A stretch of 5,666 bases of DNA, from assembly GCA_030039095.1 (NCBI GenBank), contig JASHQP010000707.1:1-5666 (forward strand). Reading direction: 5' to 3'. The notes below the pieces were generated by a model, which saw only the letters and a program-made list of their open reading frames with translations, was not told where the DNA came from and did not search any database. The position numbers were made by a program, and so were the translations under genes. Each line of letters starts with the position of its first letter. The first letter of the stretch is position 1. This DNA comes from Streptosporangiaceae bacterium (GTDB taxonomy: Bacteria > Actinomycetota > Actinomycetes > Streptosporangiales > Streptosporangiaceae). Shown one piece after another: positions 1-5,528 of this stretch.

Positions 1-237
1 GCCCTGCACGCCGACCAGATCGCCGCCGGCGACACCACCCTCATCCGCACCCGCCTGGCCGCCCCCCGCACCGGCGACCCCGCCACCATCGTCGCCTACA
101 AAGTCCACACCTACCGCGGCCTCGCCGCCCAGGCCCACCTCGAAGTCGAATGGGCCAAAGACGGCCTCCGCATGATCGACGACCTCGAAACCCAGGCCCG
201 AGCCGCCAGCGACCGGATGTCGAAGGAAGCCGAGTAG
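1..237 (+). CDS. C-terminal 78 residues of an unidentified protein (possibly PadR-like regulator)
   Basis: The reading frame is open from the window edge to a TAG stop at 235-237, so only the C-terminal 78 residues are visible and the start lies outside. Coding character is strong: nearly every codon ends in C, and all 16 alanines use GCC. The visible part is hydrophilic with no membrane segment. Its last 45 residues (from about residue 37, with TYRGLAAQAHLEVEW) look like one long amphipathic helix rich in Ala, Glu and Arg, ending in a charged tail. A helix carrying Glu-Trp followed by a basic/acidic stretch loosely recalls the C-terminal dimerisation helix of PadR-family regulators, but no diagnostic DNA-binding part is visible, so this is only a guess. 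Glutamate is GAA in four of five cases, unlike the genes to its right. It converges on the ABC ATPase gene with a 44-base gap. Confidence 0.7.
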   Translation, partial: ALHADQIAAGDTTLIRTRLAAPRTGDPATIVAYKVHTYRGLAAQAHLEVEWAKDGLRMIDDLETQARAASDRMSKEAE

Positions 238-240
238 CCC

Positions 241-254
241 GGCAGTTACCTGCC
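241..254. terminator. Small inverted repeat between convergent genes, weak terminator candidate
   Basis: GGCAG (241-245) and CTGCC (250-254) form a perfect 5-bp stem around the loop TTAC, four bases after the left gene's stop and 28 bases beyond the ATPase stop on the other strand. The placement suits a shared terminator for two convergent genes. The stem is short and no T-tract follows on either strand, so this is suggestive only. Confidence 0.25.
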
Positions 255-281
255 CGCCCTCCCTGCCCCGGCTCGCGCCCG

Positions 282-1100
282 TCAGGCCAGGTCGAAGATC
301 CGCCGCAGTTCGGTGACGAGTTCGAGGAACTCCGGATCGCTCCTGGTCCTCGGGGTGCGTGGCCGCGGCAGCGGGATGTCGAAGTGCTTGACGACATCCG
401 ACTCCGGCCCGGGGCTCAGCACGACGACCTGGTCGGCGATGAACACGGCCTCGTCGATCTGGTGGGTGACGAATACCCCGATCTTGTCGGACTTCTGCCA
501 GATGTCGACGATCTCGAGCTGCAGCCGTTCCCGGGTCTGCGCGTCGAGCGCCGCGAACGGCTCGTCCATCAGCAGCATGACCGGGTCTCCGACCAGCGCA
601 CGGGCGAAATTGACCCGCTGCTGCATGCCGCCCGACAGCTGGCTCGGGTACATGTCCTTGAACCTCGTGAGGCCGATCAGCTCGAGCACCTTCTCGGTGG
701 CGGCCACGGCGTCCTTCTTCGGCACGTGCAGCAGCTCGAGGCCGTACCGGATGTTCCGCTCGACCGTCCTCCACGGCAGCAGCGACGCGGCCTGGAAGAC
801 GAACGCCCGGTCCGGTGCCGGGCCGACGATCGGCTTGCCGTTGATCTCGGCCCGGCCCTGGTAGGGCACCAGGCCGGCCAGGGCACTCAGGATGCTCGAC
901 TTGCCGCAGCCGCTCGGGCCGATCAGCGAGATCATCTCGCGCGGGCGAACCGAGAAGCTGACGTCCTTGACCGCGTGCAGGGGGGCGGACGAGCGCGTCT
1001 TCTGGTAGACAATCGACAGGTTCTCGACCCTGAGTCCCTCGGCCCCGCCGGACGCCTCGGATCCGGGCGCAGCCGAACTCAGCAATCGCTCCTCCGCCAT
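282..1100 (-). CDS. ABC transporter ATP-binding protein, NitT/TauT (SsuB/TauB-like) family
   Basis: This 272-residue protein is the cytoplasmic ATPase of an ABC importer. All nucleotide-binding motifs are intact: Walker A GPSGCGKS at residues 61-68, Q-loop glutamine 103 in VFQAASLLPWRTV, signature LSGGMQQ at 155-161, Walker B VMLLMDE at 174-180 with catalytic Glu180, D-loop ALD at 184-186 and switch His213 in VTHQIDEAVF. The LLPWRTV stretch and overall length match the family that serves nitrate, sulfonate, taurine and related small organic anions. About 22 poorly conserved residues precede the domain. The ATG at 1098-1100 is chosen because it directly follows an AT-rich non-coding island and no other start fits; there is no Shine-Dalgarno sequence before it. 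No permease or substrate-binding protein gene lies in the window, so the substrate cannot be assigned. It probably has its own promoter, separate from the operon to its right. Confidence 0.95.
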   Translation of the reverse strand: MAEERLLSSAAPGSEASGGAEGLRVENLSIVYQKTRSSAPLHAVKDVSFSVRPREMISLIGPSGCGKSSILSALAGLVPYQGRAEINGKPIVGPAPDRAFVFQAASLLPWRTVERNIRYGLELLHVPKKDAVAATEKVLELIGLTRFKDMYPSQLSGGMQQRVNFARALVGDPVMLLMDEPFAALDAQTRERLQLEIVDIWQKSDKIGVFVTHQIDEAVFIADQVVVLSPGPESDVVKHFDIPLPRPRTPRTRSDPEFLELVTELRRIFDLA

Positions 1101-1140
1101 ATGTAAACACTAAGCTATTTAGCTACCTATTTCTAGCAAC
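1101..1140 (-). promoter_or_regulatory. AT-rich island with putative promoter and palindrome upstream of the ABC ATPase
   Basis: Only 13 of these 40 bases are G or C, in an otherwise very GC-rich window. Read on the minus strand, a possible -35 element TTGCTA (1134-1139) is followed after 16 bases by a possible -10 element TAGCTT (1112-1117), which fits the loose actinobacterial TANNNT pattern. Transcription would then begin near 1105-1106, leaving a leader of about five or six bases before the ATG at 1100. This agrees with the absence of a Shine-Dalgarno sequence and suggests a leaderless or nearly leaderless mRNA. The palindrome AGCTATTTAGCT (1113-1124) overlaps the proposed -10 and would be a natural operator position. 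The promoter call is inference; the base composition and palindrome are directly visible. Confidence 0.5.
1113..1124. repeat. 12-bp palindrome AGCTA-TT-TAGCT, candidate operator
   Basis: Two perfect 5-bp arms surround a TT centre. The site overlaps the candidate -10 hexamer of the ATPase promoter. A second, looser pair, GCTA (1122-1125) and TAGC (1134-1137), lies next to it. The size is small for a repressor site, but the position is right for one. Confidence 0.35.
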
Positions 1141-1141
1141 T

Positions 1142-1159
1142 GTCGGCTTCTTGGCCGAC
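1142..1159 (-). terminator. Hairpin after the aldehyde dehydrogenase gene, possible operon end
   Basis: GTCGGC (1142-1147) and GCCGAC (1154-1159) are perfect 6-bp arms around a 6-base loop. The hairpin sits about 45 bases past the aldehyde dehydrogenase stop codon and before the AT-rich promoter island of the next gene, where an operon end would be expected. No run of T follows on the minus strand, so it would be a non-canonical terminator, of the kind often proposed in actinobacteria, or an RNA-stabilising 3' hairpin. Confidence 0.4.
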
Positions 1160-1204
1160 GGATGAGTCTTTCGCATGGAGAAGGCCGGCACCGGGCCGCG
1201 CCCG

Positions 1205-2662
1205 CTACGCGCTGGTGAGTGCGCCCGGCTGGCTCGCGGCCGGGTACGTCGTCGGGCCCGACCGGGAAAGCCACACGGCCTGCGGGTCGGTGTAGGCGAG
1301 GATGCTCCACAGGCCGTTCTTGGCCCCGACGCCGCTCCATTTCATCCCGGCCACCGGCGCCCGCTCGTTCTTGCCGTCGTGGGTATTCACCCAGACGCTG
1401 CCGCTCTCCAGCCTCTGGGCCACGGCCCACGCACGCCCGGGATCCGCCGACCAGACCGACGCACCGAGGCCAAAGCTCGTGGCATTGGCGCGTTCAAGGG
1501 CCTCTTCCACAGTGCGGTAGGACATGACCGGGAGCACCGGGCCGAACTGCTCCTCATCGACGATCCGCGCGCCCTCGCGCAGGCCGGTGAGGATCGTGGG
1601 CTCATAGAAATAGCCGGGGCCGTCCAGGGCCCTGCCCCCGGTGACCGCGGTGGCGCCTCCCGCGATCGCGTCGGCCACCAGGCCCTTGACGCGCTCGAAC
1701 TGCATGGCGTTGCTGATCGGCCCGATCTCGACGCCGTCGTCGAGGCCGTTGCCGACCTTGACGGCGCGGGCCCGCTCGGCCAGGGCGTCGACGACCGCGC
1801 CGTGCAGCGACTCGGGGACGTAGGCGCGCTTGACCGCGATGCACACCTGCCCGGCGTTGCGGAACGCCGTCCAGAACAGCCGGCCGGCCAGCTCGCCGGG
1901 ATCGACGTCGTCGAGGACGATCGCCGGGTCGTTGCCGCCGAGCTCGAGCAGCAGCCGCTTCAGGTCCGCGCTCGCCGCCGCGGCCACCCGCTTGCCGCTG
2001 GCGACCGAGCCGGTGAAGGAGACGCCGCGCGGGACCGGGTGCTCCACCATCCAGCGGCCAACCTCGTCGCCGCCGGAGACGAAGCTCAGCGCCCCGGCCG
2101 GCACGATGTCACGCAGCAGCTCGCCCACGGCGAGCGTGCACAGCGGGGTGTACGGGGACGGCTTCATGACCACGGTGTTGCCCGCCCGGAACGCGGGCGC
2201 CACCTCCGTGGTCGCCTGCACGAGCGGGAAGTTCCACGGCTTGATGACCGCGATCACCCCGAGGGCGCGGCGGACCACCTCGATGCGCGCATTGTCATCG
2301 TCCTGGATGACCTCGGCCGGGATCTCGAGATCCGCGTAGCGGCGGAAGCTGTTCGCGCACGCCCTGGCGACACCCCGGCTCTGGTCGAGCGGCATGCCCT
2401 GCTCGAGCGTCTGCAGCAGGCTCAGATCCTCGGCCGCCGCGTCGATCGCGTCGGCGCAGGCGAGCATCACCTCGGTGCGCAGGCCAGGATCGTCCCGCCA
2501 GGCCGGGAACGCCTCCCTGGCGCCCTGCATCGCGTCGTCGAGCTGCTCCTGGGTGCAGTCGGGGGCCTCGGCGAACACCGTGCCGGTGGCCGGGTTGACG
2601 ACATCGATCGTCCGCTGCCCGGCAACAGCGCGGCCGTTGATCGTCATTGTGTAGTCACGCAT
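1205..2662 (-). CDS. Aldehyde dehydrogenase family protein (NAD(P)+-dependent)
   Basis: This 485-residue cytosolic enzyme would oxidise an aldehyde to the carboxylic acid. The family signature is complete: PWNFP at residues 142-146, cofactor-binding Lys167 in MKPSPYTP, the GSVASG turn at 218-223, general base Glu240 in LELGGND, catalytic nucleophile Cys274 in GQVC, and Glu371 in EEQFGPVLPV. The 34-residue spacing from Glu240 to Cys274 equals that in well-studied family members, and the length is normal. The ATG at 2660-2662 is chosen because GGAGA lies seven bases upstream (2669-2673). It overlaps the preceding gene's stop by 8 bases (ATGCGTGA), implying translational coupling. The frame stays open further upstream to 3007, but that part reads as low-complexity Pro/Ser/Arg/Ala and overlaps another coding frame. 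About 20 unconserved residues follow the C-terminal YTDPQAVW segment. Substrate is unknown; the neighbouring alcohol dehydrogenase could supply the aldehyde. Confidence 0.96.
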   Translation of the reverse strand: MRDYTMTINGRAVAGQRTIDVVNPATGTVFAEAPDCTQEQLDDAMQGAREAFPAWRDDPGLRTEVMLACADAIDAAAEDLSLLQTLEQGMPLDQSRGVARACANSFRRYADLEIPAEVIQDDDNARIEVVRRALGVIAVIKPWNFPLVQATTEVAPAFRAGNTVVMKPSPYTPLCTLAVGELLRDIVPAGALSFVSGGDEVGRWMVEHPVPRGVSFTGSVASGKRVAAAASADLKRLLLELGGNDPAIVLDDVDPGELAGRLFWTAFRNAGQVCIAVKRAYVPESLHGAVVDALAERARAVKVGNGLDDGVEIGPISNAMQFERVKGLVADAIAGGATAVTGGRALDGPGYFYEPTILTGLREGARIVDEEQFGPVLPVMSYRTVEEALERANATSFGLGASVWSADPGRAWAVAQRLESGSVWVNTHDGKNERAPVAGMKWSGVGAKNGLWSILAYTDPQAVWLSRSGPTTYPAASQPGALTSA

Positions 2663-3143
2663 CGGTGTTCTCCATCCGTGTCCGGTCGGGATCGGCGCTG
2701 ATTGGGTGGCCCCCGGCCAGGGCGAGCGCTGCTTCGCGGCCGGCCAGGACGTCGCAGATCGCGGGGCGCAGGCCGATGCGCTCGAACTGGGTGTGAACCC
2801 AGATTTCCGCGGTAACCCGTGCTCCGCCCGTGCCGCCGTAGATGACGTCCCCGACGCGGCGCCGCTCGTAGTAGACGCGGGCGGAGGCCGGGTTGCGGCC
2901 GCACCAGGCCAGCTGGTCGAGGTCGAGCAGCAGGCGGGTGAGCGCGTCCGGCGGGCATGCCACGCGGGCGGCCGGGCAGACCACGTAGATCTGGCTGGCG
3001 CCGTCACCGTCCAGGATGACGACCGCGTCGTCCGTCCGCCGAGCCTCCTCCAGGCTGGGGAGGGCCTCGTAGCGTTCGCCGTACGCGGCGGCGAGCAGCT
3101 TGCGGTGCAGGCTCTCGTGCGGCTCGTGGGCGACCCGGGTCAC
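2655..3143 (-). CDS. Conserved-looking 162-residue protein of unknown function
   Basis: I do not recognise this family. The frame has coding-type G/C third positions, sits in the operon direction, and overlaps the aldehyde dehydrogenase start by 8 bases. The GTG start at 3141-3143 is preceded by AGGGG (3150-3154) at six bases. The protein is soluble, without signal peptide or membrane helix. It reads as an N-terminal helix (residues 8-22), a strand pair around VVILDGDGASQIYVVCPA (41-58), a leucine-rich helix with LLLDLDQLAWCG (71-82), then a strand-rich part with RVYYERRRVGDVIYGG (89-104) and EIWVHTQFERIGLRP (113-127), and a final helix. Four cysteines occur (56, 63, 81, 130), not in a zinc-finger arrangement. 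Its place between the hydrolase and the aldehyde dehydrogenase suggests a partner subunit, accessory factor or an unrecognised enzyme of the same pathway; that is inference from position only. Confidence 0.8.
   Translation of the reverse strand: MTRVAHEPHESLHRKLLAAAYGERYEALPSLEEARRTDDAVVILDGDGASQIYVVCPAARVACPPDALTRLLLDLDQLAWCGRNPASARVYYERRRVGDVIYGGTGGARVTAEIWVHTQFERIGLRPAICDVLAGREAALALAGGHPISADPDRTRMENTDA
2669..2673 (-). promoter_or_regulatory. Ribosome binding site deciding the aldehyde dehydrogenase start
   Basis: GGAGA on the minus strand places GGAG seven bases before the ATG at 2662 and lies inside the end of the upstream gene. The next in-frame ATG, at 2645-2647 (five codons later), has no comparable sequence before it, so the overlapping start at 2662 is preferred. 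Confidence 0.65.
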
Positions 3144-3164
3144 CGGGCACCCCTGCCGGCGGGC

Positions 3165-3212
3165 GGCGCGGGCATGTTCAAAGCCGGAGGCGCGGGCATG
3201 TTCACAGCCGGA
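3165..3212. repeat. Two tandem 24-bp direct repeats across the 3' end of the amidohydrolase gene
   Basis: Bases 3165-3188 and 3189-3212 are adjacent copies of a 24-bp unit with one difference (A at 3181, C at 3205). On the minus strand the first copy met by the ribosome carries the end of the amidohydrolase gene and its TGA (3202-3204). The second copy repeats the same bases after the stop, with a second TGA in the same frame 24 bases later. It fills most of the 58-base spacer before the next gene's start. Confidence 0.9.
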
Positions 3213-4428
3213 ACAGCCCTCGTGCGTTCTCGCCGAGGATGTTGCGCTTGGCCTGCTCGCTCAGGAACGGGAGGTCGAACACCGAGCTCGGCAGGTCGAA
3301 GTCCCAGTGCGGCCAGTCGGAGGCGTAGACGAGCTGCGTTTCGGCGTTCATCGCGCGCATCGTGGCCTCGAGCAGCTCCAGGTTGTCGCGCTCCATGGGC
3401 TGGGTCGTGTAGTACATCTCGCGCATGTACTCGCTCGGCAGCCGGCGCAGCAGCGGCGCCTCGTTGGTGCGCTTCAGGAACTCGCTGTCCAGGCGCTGCA
3501 TGAGGAACGGGACCCAGGCCAGGCCGCTCTCGATCCAGATCGTGCGCAGGCCGGGGAACTTCTCCGGCAGCCCGTTGATGATCCAGTTCGTCATGTGGAC
3601 CATGTTGCAGTGCACGAACGTGAGGGCGTGCACGGCGATGAAGCGGTTCATGGACCGGGTCCACTCGTCGTCCCACGTCGGCCCGGCGTGAAAGGCGAGC
3701 GGGCAGCCGCGTTCCTCGAGCTCGGCGTACAGCGCCATGTACCTGTTGTCCTGGACCGGGTCGCGCCGGACGCTCGTCACGAGGAATCCGACGACCCCGG
3801 GCATCTCGGCGAGCTCGCGGACGATCCGCAGGCACATCTCCGGTGAGCGCATGGGCAGGAACGGCAGGAACTTGATCCGGGATTCCTCGGGGCAGATCCG
3901 CTCCACGAACCAGCGGTCGTAGGCGTAGGCGAGGTACGCCTCGGCCTCCGGGGTCGGGCTCATGCCGAGCCCGAGCAGCACGGTCGGGAACACGACCTGG
4001 ATGTCGATGCCGAGCGCGTCCATCGCCTCCCGGCAGCGGGCCACGTCGCGGTGCACGCTGTCGGCCTCCGACGGCTGGCCCTCCCCGTGCACCACGCGGC
4101 CGAACATGCGCTGGAAGCCGTGGCCGCCGTGGAAGCCGCGCACCATGTACGGGGGCTCCTGGCCCTTGACGGCCGTCCGGTGGTCGAAGTACGCGCGCAG
4201 CCGTGGGTCCTCGATGTACTCGCCGATCTCGTTCCAGCACGAGGTCGGCTCGCGGTGCGAGTCCACGTCGACGATGAAGTAGTCGTCCAGGCCCCGCTCC
4301 CCGGTCTGCTGCCTGGCGTGGCTCAGCGTCTCGGATGCGGGCGTGGCCATCGTGTGCACGGGCTCGAGCTGCCGCACCGGTGGTTCCCCGGCGGCTGCAT
4401 GCGTGCGCTGTCTGGCAGGCGGGGTCAT
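3202..4428 (-). CDS. Amidohydrolase-2 family metal-dependent hydrolase or decarboxylase
   Basis: This 408-residue cytosolic enzyme belongs to the amidohydrolase-2 (ACMSD-like) TIM-barrel group, whose members hydrolyse or non-oxidatively decarboxylate small ring-derived and carboxylic compounds. Visible metal and active-site candidates are the first-strand VDVDSH (Asp54, Asp56, His58), His247 in LAFHAGPTW, His273 and His278 in VHCNMVHMTNWI, Glu300 in FPGLRTIWIESGLAW (residues 291-305), and Asp371 in YASDWPHWDFD. The first strand carries D-x-D-x-H rather than H-x-H, as is common in this subgroup. The ATG at 4426-4428 overlaps the alcohol dehydrogenase stop as ATGA, so translation is likely coupled. 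The domain begins near residue 49, so Met27 (4348-4350) is a possible alternative start that would remove an unconserved leader. The gene ends within a tandem 24-bp duplication. Substrate is unassigned; context suggests one step of a degradative pathway. Confidence 0.93.
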   Translation of the reverse strand: MTPPARQRTHAAAGEPPVRQLEPVHTMATPASETLSHARQQTGERGLDDYFIVDVDSHREPTSCWNEIGEYIEDPRLRAYFDHRTAVKGQEPPYMVRGFHGGHGFQRMFGRVVHGEGQPSEADSVHRDVARCREAMDALGIDIQVVFPTVLLGLGMSPTPEAEAYLAYAYDRWFVERICPEESRIKFLPFLPMRSPEMCLRIVRELAEMPGVVGFLVTSVRRDPVQDNRYMALYAELEERGCPLAFHAGPTWDDEWTRSMNRFIAVHALTFVHCNMVHMTNWIINGLPEKFPGLRTIWIESGLAWVPFLMQRLDSEFLKRTNEAPLLRRLPSEYMREMYYTTQPMERDNLELLEATMRAMNAETQLVYASDWPHWDFDLPSSVFDLPFLSEQAKRNILGENARGLFRL

Positions 4429-5528
4429 GAGCCGGGCACCAGCACCGTCCGGGCGGAGGCTCCCGCCCGCATGGCCGCGAAGGCCTGGTTGACGTTCGCG
4501 AGGCGCTGCCTCGCCGTGATGAGCTCGTCGAGCAGCAGCCGGCCCTGCGCGTACAGCTCCAGGTAGCGAGGGATGTCGATGCGGTAGCGGGTGGAGCCCA
4601 TGCGGCTCGTCTGCAGCCGGCACTCGGCCATGAGCGCGCTGCCCGGCAGCTCGATCGCGGCGCCGGCCGGCAAGATCCCCACCATCGTGGCCGTCCCGCG
4701 CGGGGCGAGGGACTCGACAGCCTGGCGGACCAGCGCCGGGCTGCCGACCATCTCCAGCGCGTGGTCGACGCCGGTGCCGCCGGTGAGGCCGCGGATGGCC
4801 GCCACGGCGTCGGCGTCGGCCACGTTGACCACGTCGGTGGCGCCGCACGTCCGGGCCAGCCCCAGTTTCGCCGGGACCCGGTCGAGCGCGATGATCTGGC
4901 GGGCGCCGCCGATCCGCGCGCCCTGGACCGCGGACAGGCCAACCCCGCCGCAGCCGAACACCGCGACGGTCTGGCCAACCTTGAGGCCCGACGTCCACAG
5001 CACCGCGCCGAGCCCGGTGAGCACCCCGCAGCCGAGGATCGCCGCACGGTCGAGGGGTATCCCGGGATCGATCTTCACGATCGTGCTCTCGTGCAGCAGC
5101 ATGAGCCCGGCGTGGCTGCCGACGCCGCCGAACTGGCGGATCGCCTCTCCGTCATGGGTGATCCGCGCCGGCGCGCCGTGCGGCCGGTTCTTGATGCCCG
5201 CCCGCAGGCAGAGGTTGGGATGGCCGCTCAGGCACTGCTCGCAGGTGCCGCAGAACGCCTTCGAGCACGCGACCACGTGGTCACCGGGCGCGATCCCCTC
5301 GACGTCCGCACCGACCTCGATGACGGTCCCGGCCCCCTCGTGACCCATGACCATCGGCGGTGGCTCGATGTCGCCGACCTGCCCGTCGAGGTGCAGCAGT
5401 TCGCTGTGGCACACGCCGCTTCCCCCGGTGCGGACGAGCACCTCGCGCGGCCACGGCGCGTCGACGTCCACGGTCTCGACGGTCAGCGGCTCGCCGGTCT
5501 TGCGGAAGATCGCTGCCTCGGTCTGCAT
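4425..5528 (-). CDS. Zinc-dependent medium-chain alcohol dehydrogenase (MDR family)
   Basis: This 367-residue cytosolic protein would oxidise an alcohol to an aldehyde, or the reverse, with NAD(H). Catalytic zinc ligands are Cys40 in SGVCHSELLHLDGQ, His63 in MGHEGAGTV and Cys167 in ILGCGVLTG. The structural zinc site is complete, with Cys93, Cys96, Cys99 and Cys107 in FCGTCEQCLSGHPNLC. The Rossmann motif GCGGVG is at 192-197, and Asp216 at the end of the second strand (IIALD) points to NAD rather than NADP. Overall it resembles the class III/NDMA-type actinobacterial branch, including the extended segment at residues 108-137, but I cannot fix a subfamily. The ATG at 5526-5528 has an excellent AGGAGG seven bases upstream and overlaps the previous gene's stop as TGATG. 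The following hydrolase starts inside its stop codon. It is a likely supplier of aldehyde for the aldehyde dehydrogenase at the far end of the operon. Confidence 0.96.
   Translation of the reverse strand: MQTEAAIFRKTGEPLTVETVDVDAPWPREVLVRTGGSGVCHSELLHLDGQVGDIEPPPMVMGHEGAGTVIEVGADVEGIAPGDHVVACSKAFCGTCEQCLSGHPNLCLRAGIKNRPHGAPARITHDGEAIRQFGGVGSHAGLMLLHESTIVKIDPGIPLDRAAILGCGVLTGLGAVLWTSGLKVGQTVAVFGCGGVGLSAVQGARIGGARQIIALDRVPAKLGLARTCGATDVVNVADADAVAAIRGLTGGTGVDHALEMVGSPALVRQAVESLAPRGTATMVGILPAGAAIELPGSALMAECRLQTSRMGSTRYRIDIPRYLELYAQGRLLLDELITARQRLANVNQAFAAMRAGASARTVLVPGS

Noticed and set aside
150..1106. 318-residue open frame on the plus strand
   Set aside because: It is antisense to the ABC ATPase and overlaps the end of the left gene; the composition is Arg/Asp/Gly-heavy with no motif.
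1175..2701. 508-residue open frame on the plus strand
   Set aside because: It lies antisense to the aldehyde dehydrogenase, whose catalytic motifs are all intact. The translation is Arg/Gly/Asp/Ala-biased without recognisable domains, as expected for a shadow frame in very GC-rich DNA.
2663..3007. N-terminal extension of the aldehyde dehydrogenase frame up to 3007
   Set aside because: The extra 115 residues are low-complexity Ser/Pro/Arg/Ala, overlap the better-supported 162-residue gene, and the ATG at 2662 has a good ribosome binding site and starts just before the conserved domain.
3165..3212. Possible CRISPR or iteron array
   Set aside because: There are only two directly adjacent units with no spacers, and they overlap a stop codon; a simple local duplication explains them.
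4429..4998. N-terminal extension of the amidohydrolase frame up to 4998
   Set aside because: This part is an out-of-frame reading of the alcohol dehydrogenase, is Gly/Arg/Asp-rich, and lacks any domain; the ATGA overlap gives a natural start.
3140..5047. 635-residue minus-strand frame across the hydrolase and alcohol dehydrogenase genes
   Set aside because: Its translation is Arg/Ala/Pro-rich in a third frame across two genes with intact catalytic motifs; it is a composition artefact.
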